Assembly (NCBI RefSeq): GCF_037327425.1
Contig: NZ_CP147846.1
Location: 4,774,001-4,838,000, forward strand
Direction of reading: 5' to 3'
DNA: 64,000 nucleotides
Source of the DNA: Rhodococcus sovatensis
GTDB taxonomy: Bacteria; Actinomycetota; Actinomycetes; Mycobacteriales; Mycobacteriaceae
The position numbers and the translations under genes are program-made. This document shows, piece by piece, positions 20,214 through 28,719 of the stretch. Numbering within the stretch: position 1 is the first letter of the stretch; every line of letters starts with the position of its first letter. A model generated the notes under the pieces. That model did not search any database, was not told the DNA's origin, and saw only the letters and a program-made list of their open reading frames with translations.

Positions 20214-21482
20214 ATGTCACAGATCGGTAAAGGCTCTCTTGTGCGGTTGGTTGCGCTGATCGCGTTGGTACTCGGATCGACCGCGTACGTTGCTCAGGCA
20301 GACCCGGGTCCGGGCTCTCCGATCCCCGCGAACGATCCGTTCTACAGCTACGACGGTTCGCTCGACGTCGCTCCGGGAACTGTCTTGCGGACCCGGCCCA
20401 TGACCTTCGCGACGCCGACTCTGACCACGCCCATCAAGGGCGAGCAGGTGCTGTATCGGACTACCGACCAGCAGGGCGAGAGCGTCGTGACTGTCGCAAC
20501 GGTATTGCGGCCGCTGATCCCCGGGCCGGCGAAGATCGTTTCGTACCACATGGCCTACGACGCGCTCGGATCTCAGTGCGACCCGTCGTACACCTTGAGC
20601 GGCGGTGCGACCAGCCCGATCGCGAGCGCCGAACAAACCGTCATCGCCGGTTACCTTGCCGCCGGCTACACCGTGGTCGCACCGGATTACGAGGGTGAAG
20701 AGCTGGAGTGGACGGTCGGACGGCAATCCGGATACGCCGCTCTCGACGGCGTCCGTGCTGCGGAGTCGTTTCTCGGGCTTCCGTCGTCGACTCCGGTTGG
20801 GTTGCTCGGCTACTCGGGTGGATCCGTACCGACGCAGTGGGGTGCCGAGGTCGCGCCGCGCTACGCACCTGAGCTGAACATCGTCGGCGTCGCTGCAGGT
20901 GGTGTGCCCGTCGACTTTGCGCACAACCTCCCGTACGTCAGTGGCAGCCCGAAATGGGCAGGGGTGATTCCAGCGCTCATCGTCGCCTATCAGCGGGCGT
21001 ACGGTCTGGACACGAGCGAGTTCGTCTCGGACTACGGCCTACAGGTGATGGATCAGGTCGACCAGGAGTGCATCGCCCAGTTCGCCGACGACTACCCCAC
21101 TCTGACCGACGCCGACATGGTGAAGGCGCCGTACACCTCGCTGCTCGACGTTCCGGCTGTGGTCGAGATCATCAACGACAACATCATGGGTATCTCCGGG
21201 ACGCCGAGAGCTCCGCTGTTCTTGGCGGTCGGGCACTCGGATCCCATCGGCGATACCGTCATGATCACCGCCGACGTTCAGGCGCTCGCGCACGAGTACT
21301 GCGGCCGCGGTGTCGATGTGCAGTACGCCCAGTACGACGGCTTGAACCACGAGATGGCTTTCCCACCCTTCGAGGCTCAGGCTCTGCAGTTCCTGACGGA
21401 ACGGTTCGCCGGCGGCCCGACGCACAGCAATTGCGCCACCATTCCGGTCGGCAACTCGCTGGCTCCCACCCCTGTCCCCTGA
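20214..21482 (+). CDS. Secretory lipase (LIP family)
   Basis: About 422 aa. The signal peptide covers residues 1-30 (LVRLVALIALVLGSTAYVAQA). The mature part fits the secretory lipase family: DPFYSYDGSLDVAPGTVLRTRPM at its start, the nucleophile elbow GYSGGS (serine near residue 205), and C-terminal acid and histidine in VGHSDPIGDT and GLNHEMAFP. It is expected to hydrolyse acyl esters outside the cell. Start ATG 20214 lies 100 bp after leuS on the same strand. The downstream neighbour is convergent, only 11 bp away. Confidence 0.85.
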   Translation: MSQIGKGSLVRLVALIALVLGSTAYVAQADPGPGSPIPANDPFYSYDGSLDVAPGTVLRTRPMTFATPTLTTPIKGEQVLYRTTDQQGESVVTVATVLRPLIPGPAKIVSYHMAYDALGSQCDPSYTLSGGATSPIASAEQTVIAGYLAAGYTVVAPDYEGEELEWTVGRQSGYAALDGVRAAESFLGLPSSTPVGLLGYSGGSVPTQWGAEVAPRYAPELNIVGVAAGGVPVDFAHNLPYVSGSPKWAGVIPALIVAYQRAYGLDTSEFVSDYGLQVMDQVDQECIAQFADDYPTLTDADMVKAPYTSLLDVPAVVEIINDNIMGISGTPRAPLFLAVGHSDPIGDTVMITADVQALAHEYCGRGVDVQYAQYDGLNHEMAFPPFEAQALQFLTERFAGGPTHSNCATIPVGNSLAPTPVP

Positions 21483-21493
21483 CGCATGGCGGA

Positions 21494-22180
21494 CTAGATG
21501 AAGCGGTCGACAAGCTCTCCGACAACGGCAAAGTCGTCGACCTGAGGCACGCTGTACTTGAGTACCTCGCCACTGATGAACGGGTGCCACGCCGGCCCGC
21601 CGACGGAGTCCTCGTCGGAGACGACCAGCGCGGTGCCGACGTAGACGCCGGGGAAGTGACGGTCGGCGAGGGACTCGTTGTGAGCAGCGGCGGCGAGGAG
21701 TTCCTCGGCCCGGCTTCGATCGATGTCGTCGCCCATCTTCGTCAGCATGTCGTGCGGCGATTCTCCGTCATGGTGCAGAGGATCGCTACCGAGGAGGGTG
21801 AGGCTGACCACGTCGCCGCCGCGCCGCTGGAGTTCGACAGCGATGGCGTGGGCCAGTAGGCCACCGAACGACAGTCCCAGAAGGTTGACCGGCCCCGCCG
21901 CAGATACCTCGAGGATCTCGTCGGCGTAGTGGGAAGCGAGGGCTGCGATCGATGCCGGACGCGCATCCACCGGCGACGCCTGAACACCGTAGACGGGGCG
22001 ATCTGCCCCGAGGCGTGTGGCGAGCTCGGCGTAGCAGCTGGTCAGGCCCTCGATCGGGTGGATGCAGAAGACAGGAGTCTGCGTGCCCGCGGTGTCGATA
22101 GGTACGATGGCGGGTGTGGTGTAGGCGGTGACAGTGCGGTCGACGAAGGCCAGCTTCGAGTAATCATTGACAACGGTCAT
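21494..22180 (-). CDS. Stand-alone thioesterase-like protein related to NRPS terminal domains
   Basis: About 228 aa. It has the alpha/beta-hydrolase thioesterase fold: VFCIHPIEGLTSCYAEL, then the nucleophile elbow GLSFGG. It is clearly similar to the terminal thioesterase of the large NRPS in this window, which reads LFCIHPIVGLSWCYNGF and GWSLGG, and both share HxPGVY and WHP stretches. Where that thioesterase has PQSHW with the catalytic histidine, this protein has PQVDDF, so the histidine appears to be missing, and the usual aspartate after strand 6 is shifted (LLGSD against LLDSH). The ATG start has GGAGG seven bases upstream. It may be a type II thioesterase, a decayed NRPS end, or a non-catalytic binder. 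Confidence 0.75.
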   Translation of the reverse strand: MTVVNDYSKLAFVDRTVTAYTTPAIVPIDTAGTQTPVFCIHPIEGLTSCYAELATRLGADRPVYGVQASPVDARPASIAALASHYADEILEVSAAGPVNLLGLSFGGLLAHAIAVELQRRGGDVVSLTLLGSDPLHHDGESPHDMLTKMGDDIDRSRAEELLAAAAHNESLADRHFPGVYVGTALVVSDEDSVGGPAWHPFISGEVLKYSVPQVDDFAVVGELVDRFI

Positions 22181-22341
22181 GCTGAGCCTCCGGGGGTCGA
22201 GTCTTGGTGCTGGGCGTGCAGTCCGCCCGCTTGGTGTGCGCCGCGTGACGAGTATGTCGCGGCGGAGGCCGGATGTGTTACCCGCGTCACACACTCGTTA
22301 TCTTCGTGGTCAAATCGAGACCTCGAATTACACTGCGGTAA

Positions 22342-23616
22342 TTAGCTTTTCGCCCCCATGCTCCAACGAATCTCCGGGTACCTACCGTCGCCGAAGTCGG
22401 GGTCCGGGAGCACACCGTCGGGATCCACGAGCGCCACGGTCCGTCCGTCGAGCGCCAAGCGCCGCATGCCCTCGAGCACCATGCGGCGACCCACGTCGCT
22501 GAGCCTGTCCACTCGACCCACATCGATGACGACGGTCGAGGTGCCCGAGTCGTCGTTCTCCAACCCGTCGAGGATGTTCTCGGCCCCGGTGAACTGGATG
22601 ACGCCCTGAAGCTCGACGACTAGTTCCCGGTCGACGACGCGGATGTCCCGGACCACCGACGAACCGTAGGGTTCGACGTCCATGAGGTGCAGGCCCATAT
22701 CGTCGGACAGTCGCTCGAAGACCTTGACTCCGCGGACGCTGTTGCCGTGGCTGTCGAGCCGTGGCGAGAAGACGCCGACCCCGGCCTGACCGGGCAGTGC
22801 GCCCAGCAGGCCACCCGAGACACCACTCTTCGCGGGGATTCCGACGGCGGTGAGCCAGTGCCCGGCCGCGTCGTACATCCCCGAGCTCGCCATGACCGAC
22901 AAGGTTTGGCGTGCAACAGCTCTCGACAGCACACGCTCCTTGGACACCGGATGAACGCCTGCATTGGCAAGTGTGGCTCCCATGACCGAGAGGTCACGCG
23001 CCGTCACGTTCACGGAACACTGCTTCGTATAACCCTCGACCACGGCATGGGCCTCCTCTTCGAGTATCCCGTAATTGCGCAGCATGTGTGCGATGGCCAG
23101 GTTGCGGTCCGCAGTGTCCAGCTCGGACCGGCACACAGATTCGCTGACCACCAAACGGCGACCCGCCAGTGTCGAGAAGAAGGCGAGTGCCCGCTCGACG
23201 CGCTGTTCGGTGTCCGAGCCCAACAGTGAATGCGTCGTGATCGCACCGGCATTGATCATGGCGTTCTTCGGGCGTCGGGAATCGCCTTCGAGCGACAGCT
23301 CGTTGAACGCCTCTCCCGACGGTTCGACTCCGACAGCGTCTGCGACAGAATCGAATCCACGATCGGTCAGCGCGGCGGCATACGCGAAGGGCTTCGAAAT
23401 GGATTGTATGGAGAACTCGACCTCGTCGTTGCCGACGGAATGGGTGCGACCGTCGACGGTGGTGAGCGCGATACCGAATACATCGGGATCGGCGTTCATC
23501 AGCTCGGGAATGTAGTCCGCAACTGCACCGTCCGCGTCGTCGGCAAGGTCGTCGAGTACTTCCCGGAGATAATCGGAAACAGGTGATTTCACAGCCGCAA
23601 ACGTAACATCGCGCAT
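22342..23616 (-). CDS. glsA: Glutaminase A with C-terminal STAS-like domain
   Basis: About 424 aa. Residues 10-310 are a serine-dependent glutaminase (L-glutamine to L-glutamate plus ammonia): the catalytic SxxK is in FSIQSISKPFAYAAAL and NAMINAGAITT is the family substrate loop. The last 100 residues (VVELQGVIQFTGAENILDGL, then VVIDVGRVDRLSDVGRRMV) have the STAS/anti-anti-sigma pattern found fused to some bacterial glutaminases, probably for regulation or oligomerisation. ATG at 23616 is the preferred start; a GTG at 23592 is the alternative. The AraC-type gene starts divergently 18 bp away. Confidence 0.87.
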   Translation of the reverse strand: MRDVTFAAVKSPVSDYLREVLDDLADDADGAVADYIPELMNADPDVFGIALTTVDGRTHSVGNDEVEFSIQSISKPFAYAAALTDRGFDSVADAVGVEPSGEAFNELSLEGDSRRPKNAMINAGAITTHSLLGSDTEQRVERALAFFSTLAGRRLVVSESVCRSELDTADRNLAIAHMLRNYGILEEEAHAVVEGYTKQCSVNVTARDLSVMGATLANAGVHPVSKERVLSRAVARQTLSVMASSGMYDAAGHWLTAVGIPAKSGVSGGLLGALPGQAGVGVFSPRLDSHGNSVRGVKVFERLSDDMGLHLMDVEPYGSSVVRDIRVVDRELVVELQGVIQFTGAENILDGLENDDSGTSTVVIDVGRVDRLSDVGRRMVLEGMRRLALDGRTVALVDPDGVLPDPDFGDGRYPEIRWSMGAKS

Positions 23617-23634
23617 GTCGGTAGATTGGCTTTC

Positions 23635-24441
23635 GTGACCACGACCGGAGCCCGCGACGTCCATCGCGGAGCGGTCGACACTCGCACGTTGCCGCTGTAC
23701 AGCGCAGGTGAGATCGACGTCCCGTTCGTCATCGCCGGCGCATCGGAGGTGATGGCGCGGGACACCCGCTGGGCCGAGCACTCGCACCCCACCCACGAAC
23801 TGCTGTGGAACTCCCGTGGTGCGTCGACGGCAACGGTCGGGTCGAGGACGTGGACCATTACGTCGTCGGTCGGGTTGTGGATCCCGGCGGGAGTTCCGCA
23901 TACGGGATGGATGGCTGCGGGAACCTGGTCAAGGGCTGCCCAGTTCAGTGTCCACGAAGCACCGCCGCTCTCCACAGTGCCGGTGGCAGTAGATATCTCG
24001 GACATGCTGAGGCTTCTGCTCGACCGCCTGGGCCTGGATACGCTTGCCCCTTCCTCGCGGGCCACGACGGAGGCTCTCGTGCTCGATGTCCTCGAGCCTG
24101 CCGAGCAGCAACTACTTCTTCGTGTTCCGGAATCTTTGCGGTTGGCGCCGATCGTCGACGCGGTGCTGCAGAACCCCGCCGATCCGACGACCCTGGCCCA
24201 ATGGGCGTCCAGGCTCGGTCTCAGTTCGCGCACGATCACTCGAATGCTCCAGGAGGAGACCGGCGTGGGATTCAGCAGGTGGGTCTCCACTGCACGTGCC
24301 CATCGTGCGATCGCTCTGATGGCGCAGGGCGAGAGCATCGAGGACGTCGCCTCCGCTGTCGGATTTCGGTCGGTCAGTGCATTCGGCACGGCCTTCCGCC
24401 GAGTGACTGGAATGACGCCGGGCCAATTTCGAGCGGTGTGA
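23635..24441 (+). CDS. AraC family transcriptional regulator, cupin sensor
   Basis: About 268 aa. The N-terminal half is a cupin-like sensor with HSHPTHELLWNSRG and a second strand pair ending WIPAGVPHTGW. The C-terminal half has two HTH motifs (TLAQWASRLGLSSRTITRMLQEETG and IEDVASAVGFRSVSAFGTAFRRVTGMTPGQFR) typical of AraC proteins. It starts at GTG 23635 and lies 160 bp before the siderophore importer genes on the same strand. By context it probably activates the importer, as AraC-type siderophore regulators do elsewhere; this is inference. Confidence 0.87.
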   Translation: MTTTGARDVHRGAVDTRTLPLYSAGEIDVPFVIAGASEVMARDTRWAEHSHPTHELLWNSRGASTATVGSRTWTITSSVGLWIPAGVPHTGWMAAGTWSRAAQFSVHEAPPLSTVPVAVDISDMLRLLLDRLGLDTLAPSSRATTEALVLDVLEPAEQQLLLRVPESLRLAPIVDAVLQNPADPTTLAQWASRLGLSSRTITRMLQEETGVGFSRWVSTARAHRAIALMAQGESIEDVASAVGFRSVSAFGTAFRRVTGMTPGQFRAV

Positions 24442-24492
24442 TAGCCGACACTATCTGTCGCTTTTGCACCAACGAACGTCTGAATTGCTCGA

Positions 24493-24543
24493 TTGCCAAG
24501 TATTTCTGCTTCAACTACTTTGACTGAGGTAACCCTTGCCTGC
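24493..24543 (+). promoter_or_regulatory. Promoter with candidate IdeR/DtxR box before siderophore importer
   Basis: TTGCCA (24493-24498), a 17-bp spacer and TACTTT (24516-24521) form a reasonable sigma-70-type promoter. Directly after it, TGAGGTAACCCTTGCCTGC (24525-24543) matches 11 of 19 positions of the IdeR box consensus TTAGGTTAGGCTAACCTAA by eye, including the key AGGT and CCT triplets. This placement would let an iron-loaded repressor block transcription. Confidence 0.45.
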
Positions 24544-24600
24544 ATAGATTTTTGCCGCATCATCCCCCGGGTGTTGTCGCGATGAAACCCGAAGGAAGTC

Positions 24601-25620
24601 ATGTCTCACGCGTCACGGTTCGCGGTAGTGTCCGCCGCCGCAATGCTCACTGTCGCTCTGGCGGCCTGCTCGTCCGGATCGTCCTCGGACCAGGGCCAGC
24701 CCGAGAAAGACTGGACCCCCGTCACCGTCGAACACGCGTTGGGAACAACGACGATCGAGTCCAAGCCTGAGCGGGTCGCGACGGTCAACTGGGCCAACCA
24801 GGAAGTCCCACTCGCCCTCGGGGTCGTTCCGGTGGGCATGGCCGCTGCGAACTTCGGTGACGACGACGGCGACGGGATCCTGCCGTGGGTCGACGCCAAG
24901 CTCGACGAACTCGGCGGTGAGACCCCCGTGCTGTTCGACGAAACCGACGGCGTCGACTTCGAGGCCGTCGCGGACACCGAACCCGACGTGATCCTGGCGG
25001 CGTATTCCGGCCTGACACAAGAGGTTTACGATCAGCTCAGCGAGATCGCACCCGTCGTCGCCTACCCGGAGACAGCGTGGGGAACCCCGTGGCGCGAGAT
25101 GATCACCGTCTCCAGCGAGGCGCTCGGTCTTGCCGACGAGGGGAAGCAACTCGTCGCCGATCTCGACGCGCAGATCGAGGAGGCCGTCGCGGCGCGCCCC
25201 GGCATTACCGGCAAGTCCGCTATGTTCCTGACTCACGTCGACACCACGAACCTCAGCGAAGTCAGCTTCTACACCACACACGACACCCGAACGATGTTCT
25301 TCGAGGACCTTGGGATGACGACGCCCGAGAGCGTGGCGACGGCGTCGGCGACCACCGACAAGTTCAGTCTGAAGCAGAGCGCCGAGCAGGCGGATGCCTT
25401 CGGTGACGTCGACATCATCGTCACCTACGGCGGCGACGAGCTGGTCAGCGCACTCGAGGCCGATCCCCTGCTGTCCCAGATGCCGGCCGTCGCAAACAAG
25501 GCAATCGTAGCGCTTCCGAGCGATGGTCCCCTGGGCACCGCGTCGAACCCGACGCCGCTGTCGATCTCTTGGGTTCTCGACGACTATCTGGACCTGCTCG
25601 ACAAAGCCGCCGCTGCATAG
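24601..25620 (+). CDS. Iron-siderophore ABC transporter, substrate-binding lipoprotein
   Basis: About 339 aa. The lipobox LAAC ends the signal sequence (AAMLTVALAACSSGS), so the protein is tethered to the outer face of the membrane. The rest is a FepB/FhuD-type (class III) binding protein: the N-terminal lobe starts GTTTIESKPERVATVNWANQE, and the long linking helix is around ITVSSEALGLADEGKQLVADLD. It should bind a ferric siderophore (or similar chelate) and deliver it to the permeases that follow. GAAGGAAG lies six bases before the ATG. The gap to the next gene is only two bases. Confidence 0.9.
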   Translation: MSHASRFAVVSAAAMLTVALAACSSGSSSDQGQPEKDWTPVTVEHALGTTTIESKPERVATVNWANQEVPLALGVVPVGMAAANFGDDDGDGILPWVDAKLDELGGETPVLFDETDGVDFEAVADTEPDVILAAYSGLTQEVYDQLSEIAPVVAYPETAWGTPWREMITVSSEALGLADEGKQLVADLDAQIEEAVAARPGITGKSAMFLTHVDTTNLSEVSFYTTHDTRTMFFEDLGMTTPESVATASATTDKFSLKQSAEQADAFGDVDIIVTYGGDELVSALEADPLLSQMPAVANKAIVALPSDGPLGTASNPTPLSISWVLDDYLDLLDKAAAA

Positions 25621-25622
25621 CA

Positions 25623-26651
25623 GTGACGACCATCGAGGCACCCGAGGTGACGAGAAGTTCGACGTGGGTTCGCCCGGTCGCACTTGTTGTCCTCGTCGTG
25701 GTCCTGTTCGGACTTGTCATCGCGTCGATCACCATCGGGTCCCGCGAGGTCGGCGTCGACGACATCCTCGCGGCGCTCGGTGGATCACGGGACGGGTTCG
25801 ACCAAGCTGCGGTTGCGGCCCGACTGCCCAGAACCGTTCTTGCTCTCCTTGCCGGAGCGGCACTGGCAGTGTCCGGGGCCGTCATGCAGGGCGTGACGCG
25901 AAACCCTTTGGCAGATCCAGGAATTCTGGGTGTGAATATGGGTGCCTCGCTGGCAGTCGTCAGCGGAATCACCTTCTTCGGCCTTGCCGCCGCGACGAGT
26001 TTCGTCTGGGTGGCTATCGGAGGCGCAGCGGTGGCCGCGATCTTCGTCTATGCCATCGGATCGCTCGGACGCGGTGGTGCGACGCCACTGAAGCTGGCGC
26101 TGGCCGGGGCTGTCACCTCGGCAGCACTGCTGTCCTTCGTCAGCGCAATTGCGTTGCCGCGCAGCGATCTGGCGGGTGGAATCCAGTCGTGGCAGATCGG
26201 TGGTGTCGGCGGCGCAGTCTTCGACCGGATCTCGATGGTGCTGCCGTTCCTGCTCGTCGGCTTCGCGATCTGCATGCTGTCCGCTCGCGGGCTCAATTCC
26301 CTGGCCCTCGGCGACGACCTCGCGGCAGGTCTGGGTGAGCGAGTCGCGTTCGTCCGGGGAGCCTGCGCAGTGGGCGCGGTGATTCTCTGCGGCGCGGTGA
26401 CTGCGGTGACCGGTCCCATCGGTTTCGTGGGACTGGTCGTGCCGCATATGTGCCGACTGCTCGTGGGCGTGGATCATCGTTGGCTCCTCCCCTTTTCGGC
26501 TCTCGGTGGGGCAGCGCTGCTGACGGCGGCAGATGTTCTCGGTCGCATTGTCGCGCGGCCAGCGGAGATCGACGTCGGCATCATCACGGCGCTCGTCGGC
26601 GCCCCGTTCTTCATCTACATCGTTCGACGCCAGAAGGTGTCGGCACTGTGA
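25623..26651 (+). CDS. Iron-siderophore ABC transporter, permease 1 (FecCD family)
   Basis: About 342 aa with roughly ten hydrophobic segments. FecCD signatures are clear: RLPRTVLALLAGAALAVSGAVMQGVTRNPLADPGILGVNMGAS near the start and TGPIGFVGLVVPHMCRLLVG near the end (the loop that contacts the ATPase). GTG at 25623 was chosen, two bases after the lipoprotein stop. Its stop overlaps the next start as GTGA. It pairs with permease 2 to form the membrane channel. Confidence 0.92.
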   Translation: MTTIEAPEVTRSSTWVRPVALVVLVVVLFGLVIASITIGSREVGVDDILAALGGSRDGFDQAAVAARLPRTVLALLAGAALAVSGAVMQGVTRNPLADPGILGVNMGASLAVVSGITFFGLAAATSFVWVAIGGAAVAAIFVYAIGSLGRGGATPLKLALAGAVTSAALLSFVSAIALPRSDLAGGIQSWQIGGVGGAVFDRISMVLPFLLVGFAICMLSARGLNSLALGDDLAAGLGERVAFVRGACAVGAVILCGAVTAVTGPIGFVGLVVPHMCRLLVGVDHRWLLPFSALGGAALLTAADVLGRIVARPAEIDVGIITALVGAPFFIYIVRRQKVSAL

Positions 26652-27688
26652 CTCTCGACTCTGTGACTCTTGACATGGTGGTACGCGGCCGGGCTCGAAG
26701 ATCCGCTCGCCGACGAACGACGATCGCGATCCTTCTGGCGCTGATCGTCGTGGGCACGGCTGTCACCCTGATGGTCGGACGGACGTTCTACCCACCTGGC
26801 GATGTGATCCGGGTGATTCTCGGCCAGGACGTCGCGGGAGCAAGCTACACAGTGGGCCGACTACGACTTCCGCGCGCGGTTCTCGCCATTGCGGCCGGTC
26901 TCAGCTTCGGGATCGCGGGCGTGACGTTCCAAACGATGCTGCGCAATCCGCTGGCCAGCCCGGACATCATCGGCATCAGTGCGGGTGCAAGTACCGCAGC
27001 GGCTTTCGCGATCGTGACCCTCGGCCTCGGCGCCACCCAGGTGTCGATCTTCGCCATCGTCAGCGGTCTCGTCGTCGCCCTCGTCGTTTACGTTCTGTCG
27101 TTCAAGGACGGAGTCGTCGGGACGCGACTGATCCTCGTCGGAATCGGTATCGCCGCCATGCTCGACAGCGTCACCGCGTACATCCTCTCGCGTGCCGCCC
27201 AGTGGGACCTGCAGGAAGCGACGCGGTGGCTCACCGGAAGCATCAACGGCACGACGTGGTCTGCGGTCGTTCCTGTTTTGATCGCCCTGGCCGTCCTCTC
27301 CCCGATCCTGCTCGGTCAGAGTCGAAATCTCGCGGTCACTCAGCTCGGTGACGATATGGCGCCTGCTCTGGGCGTGCGGGTGGGCCGCACCCGGTTGATC
27401 GTCATCGTCACCGCCGTCGGGCTGATCGCCTTCGCGACGGCTGCAGCGGGCCCGATTGCGTTTGTGGCGTTTCTGTCCGGGCCGATCGCAGCGCGGATCG
27501 TCGGCGACGCCGGTTCGCTGTTGATTCCGTCGGCGCTCGTCGGCGCTCTTCTCGTTCTGGTCGCGGACTTCGTCGGCCAATACGCACTGGGCACGCGATA
27601 TCCCGTCGGAATTGTGACCGGGGTACTCGGCGCTCCGTACCTCATCTATCTGATCATCCGCTCCAACCGCGTGGGAGGCTCACTGTGA
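26648..27688 (+). CDS. Iron-siderophore ABC transporter, permease 2 (FecCD family)
   Basis: About 346 aa with roughly ten hydrophobic segments. RLPRAVLAIAAGLSFGIAGVTFQTMLRNPLASPDIIGISAGAS and AAGPIAFVAFLSGPIAARIVGDAGS are the FecCD family stretches. The start GTG at 26648 overlaps the previous stop by four bases, and its own stop overlaps the ATPase start in the same way, so translation of all three is coupled. It forms a heterodimeric channel with permease 1. Confidence 0.92.
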   Translation: MTLDSVTLDMVVRGRARRSARRRTTIAILLALIVVGTAVTLMVGRTFYPPGDVIRVILGQDVAGASYTVGRLRLPRAVLAIAAGLSFGIAGVTFQTMLRNPLASPDIIGISAGASTAAAFAIVTLGLGATQVSIFAIVSGLVVALVVYVLSFKDGVVGTRLILVGIGIAAMLDSVTAYILSRAAQWDLQEATRWLTGSINGTTWSAVVPVLIALAVLSPILLGQSRNLAVTQLGDDMAPALGVRVGRTRLIVIVTAVGLIAFATAAAGPIAFVAFLSGPIAARIVGDAGSLLIPSALVGALLVLVADFVGQYALGTRYPVGIVTGVLGAPYLIYLIIRSNRVGGSL

Positions 27689-28512
27689 CCACGAACCACT
27701 CGCTCGCGATCGAGAAGTTGACGCTCGGCTACGGGGACCGAACCGTCATCGACGACCTCGATATGTCCGTACCGGCCGGCAGGATCACCTCCATCGTCGG
27801 CGCGAACGCGTGCGGGAAGTCGACCTTGCTGCGATCGATGTCGCGTCTGCTGAAGCCGCACAAGGGCCATGTCCTCCTCGACGGCAAGGATGTTCATCAG
27901 CTGCCACCCAAGCAGCTGGCGAGGATGCTCGGTCTGCTTCCGCAATCACCGATCGCACCCGAGGGGATCACCGTCAGCGACCTCGTCGGGCGCGGCAGGC
28001 ACCCACATCAGGGACTGTTCTCGCGGTGGAGCAAGGACGACGACAAAGCCGTCGCCGACGCGCTCGATCTCACGCAGACCGCCCAGCTTGCCGACCGGGC
28101 GATCGACGAACTGTCCGGTGGGCAACGTCAACGCGTATGGATCGCAATGGCTCTCGCGCAACACACCGACTTACTGCTGCTCGACGAGCCGACGACCTTC
28201 CTCGACGTCAGCCATCAGGTCGAGGTGCTCGATCTGCTGACCGACCTCAATCGAACTCGTGGGACTACGATCGTGATGGTGTTGCACGATCTCAACCTGG
28301 CGGCACGGTATTCGGATCATCTGATCGCGCTGGCGGACGGCCGAATCCACGCCTCGGGAACGCCGGAGGAGGTGCTGACGGAAGACTGTGTCCGCGCTGT
28401 CTTCGGGCTGGACAACCGCATCATCGCCGACCCGGTGTCGGGGAAGCCGCTGATGCTGCCACTCGGGCGTCATCACGGGGGTCACTCCTTGGCGAGTACC
28501 CGCTCCAGATAG
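27685..28512 (+). CDS. Iron-siderophore ABC transporter, ATP-binding subunit
   Basis: About 275 aa of the FepC/FhuC type. Walker A is GANACGKST, the signature is LSGGQRQRVWIAMALAQ, Walker B is LLLLDEPTTFLDV and the switch histidine is in VLHDLNLAARYSDH; all catalytic parts are present. It powers import by the two permeases. It starts at the GTG overlapping the previous stop and is the last gene of the importer operon. No siderophore reductase or esterase follows it. Confidence 0.93.
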   Translation: MTTNHSLAIEKLTLGYGDRTVIDDLDMSVPAGRITSIVGANACGKSTLLRSMSRLLKPHKGHVLLDGKDVHQLPPKQLARMLGLLPQSPIAPEGITVSDLVGRGRHPHQGLFSRWSKDDDKAVADALDLTQTAQLADRAIDELSGGQRQRVWIAMALAQHTDLLLLDEPTTFLDVSHQVEVLDLLTDLNRTRGTTIVMVLHDLNLAARYSDHLIALADGRIHASGTPEEVLTEDCVRAVFGLDNRIIADPVSGKPLMLPLGRHHGGHSLASTRSR

Positions 28513-28651
28513 TCGAGATCCTGCCGCAGCGTCGAGATCGCGTCCGATCTCGTGGCCGAGTTCGCAGTTGTGTAGCCAGAAGTGCCATCACACGCTCATG
28601 ACGTGCAGGACATGAATTTGTTTTGTTCAATTAGCTAGCTCGCTGGTGTAT

Positions 28652-28712
28652 CAACTTCCGAAGTTGTTCTGTACATTTGGCTGGCATGCAGGTGCTACAA
28701 CTTCTGAAGGTG
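28652..28712 (+). promoter_or_regulatory. Twin operator-like palindromes before the Fic gene
   Basis: CAACTTCCGAAGTTG (28652-28666) is a perfect 7-bp inverted repeat around one central base. A second site, CAACTTCTGAAGGTG (28698-28712), keeps the left arm and most of the right. They are 46 bp apart start to start, and the second overlaps the GAAGGTGGG ribosome-binding region of the Fic gene. The pattern suggests autoregulation, perhaps by the DNA-binding tail of the Fic protein itself. Confidence 0.5.
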
Positions 28713-28719
28713 GGCTGTC

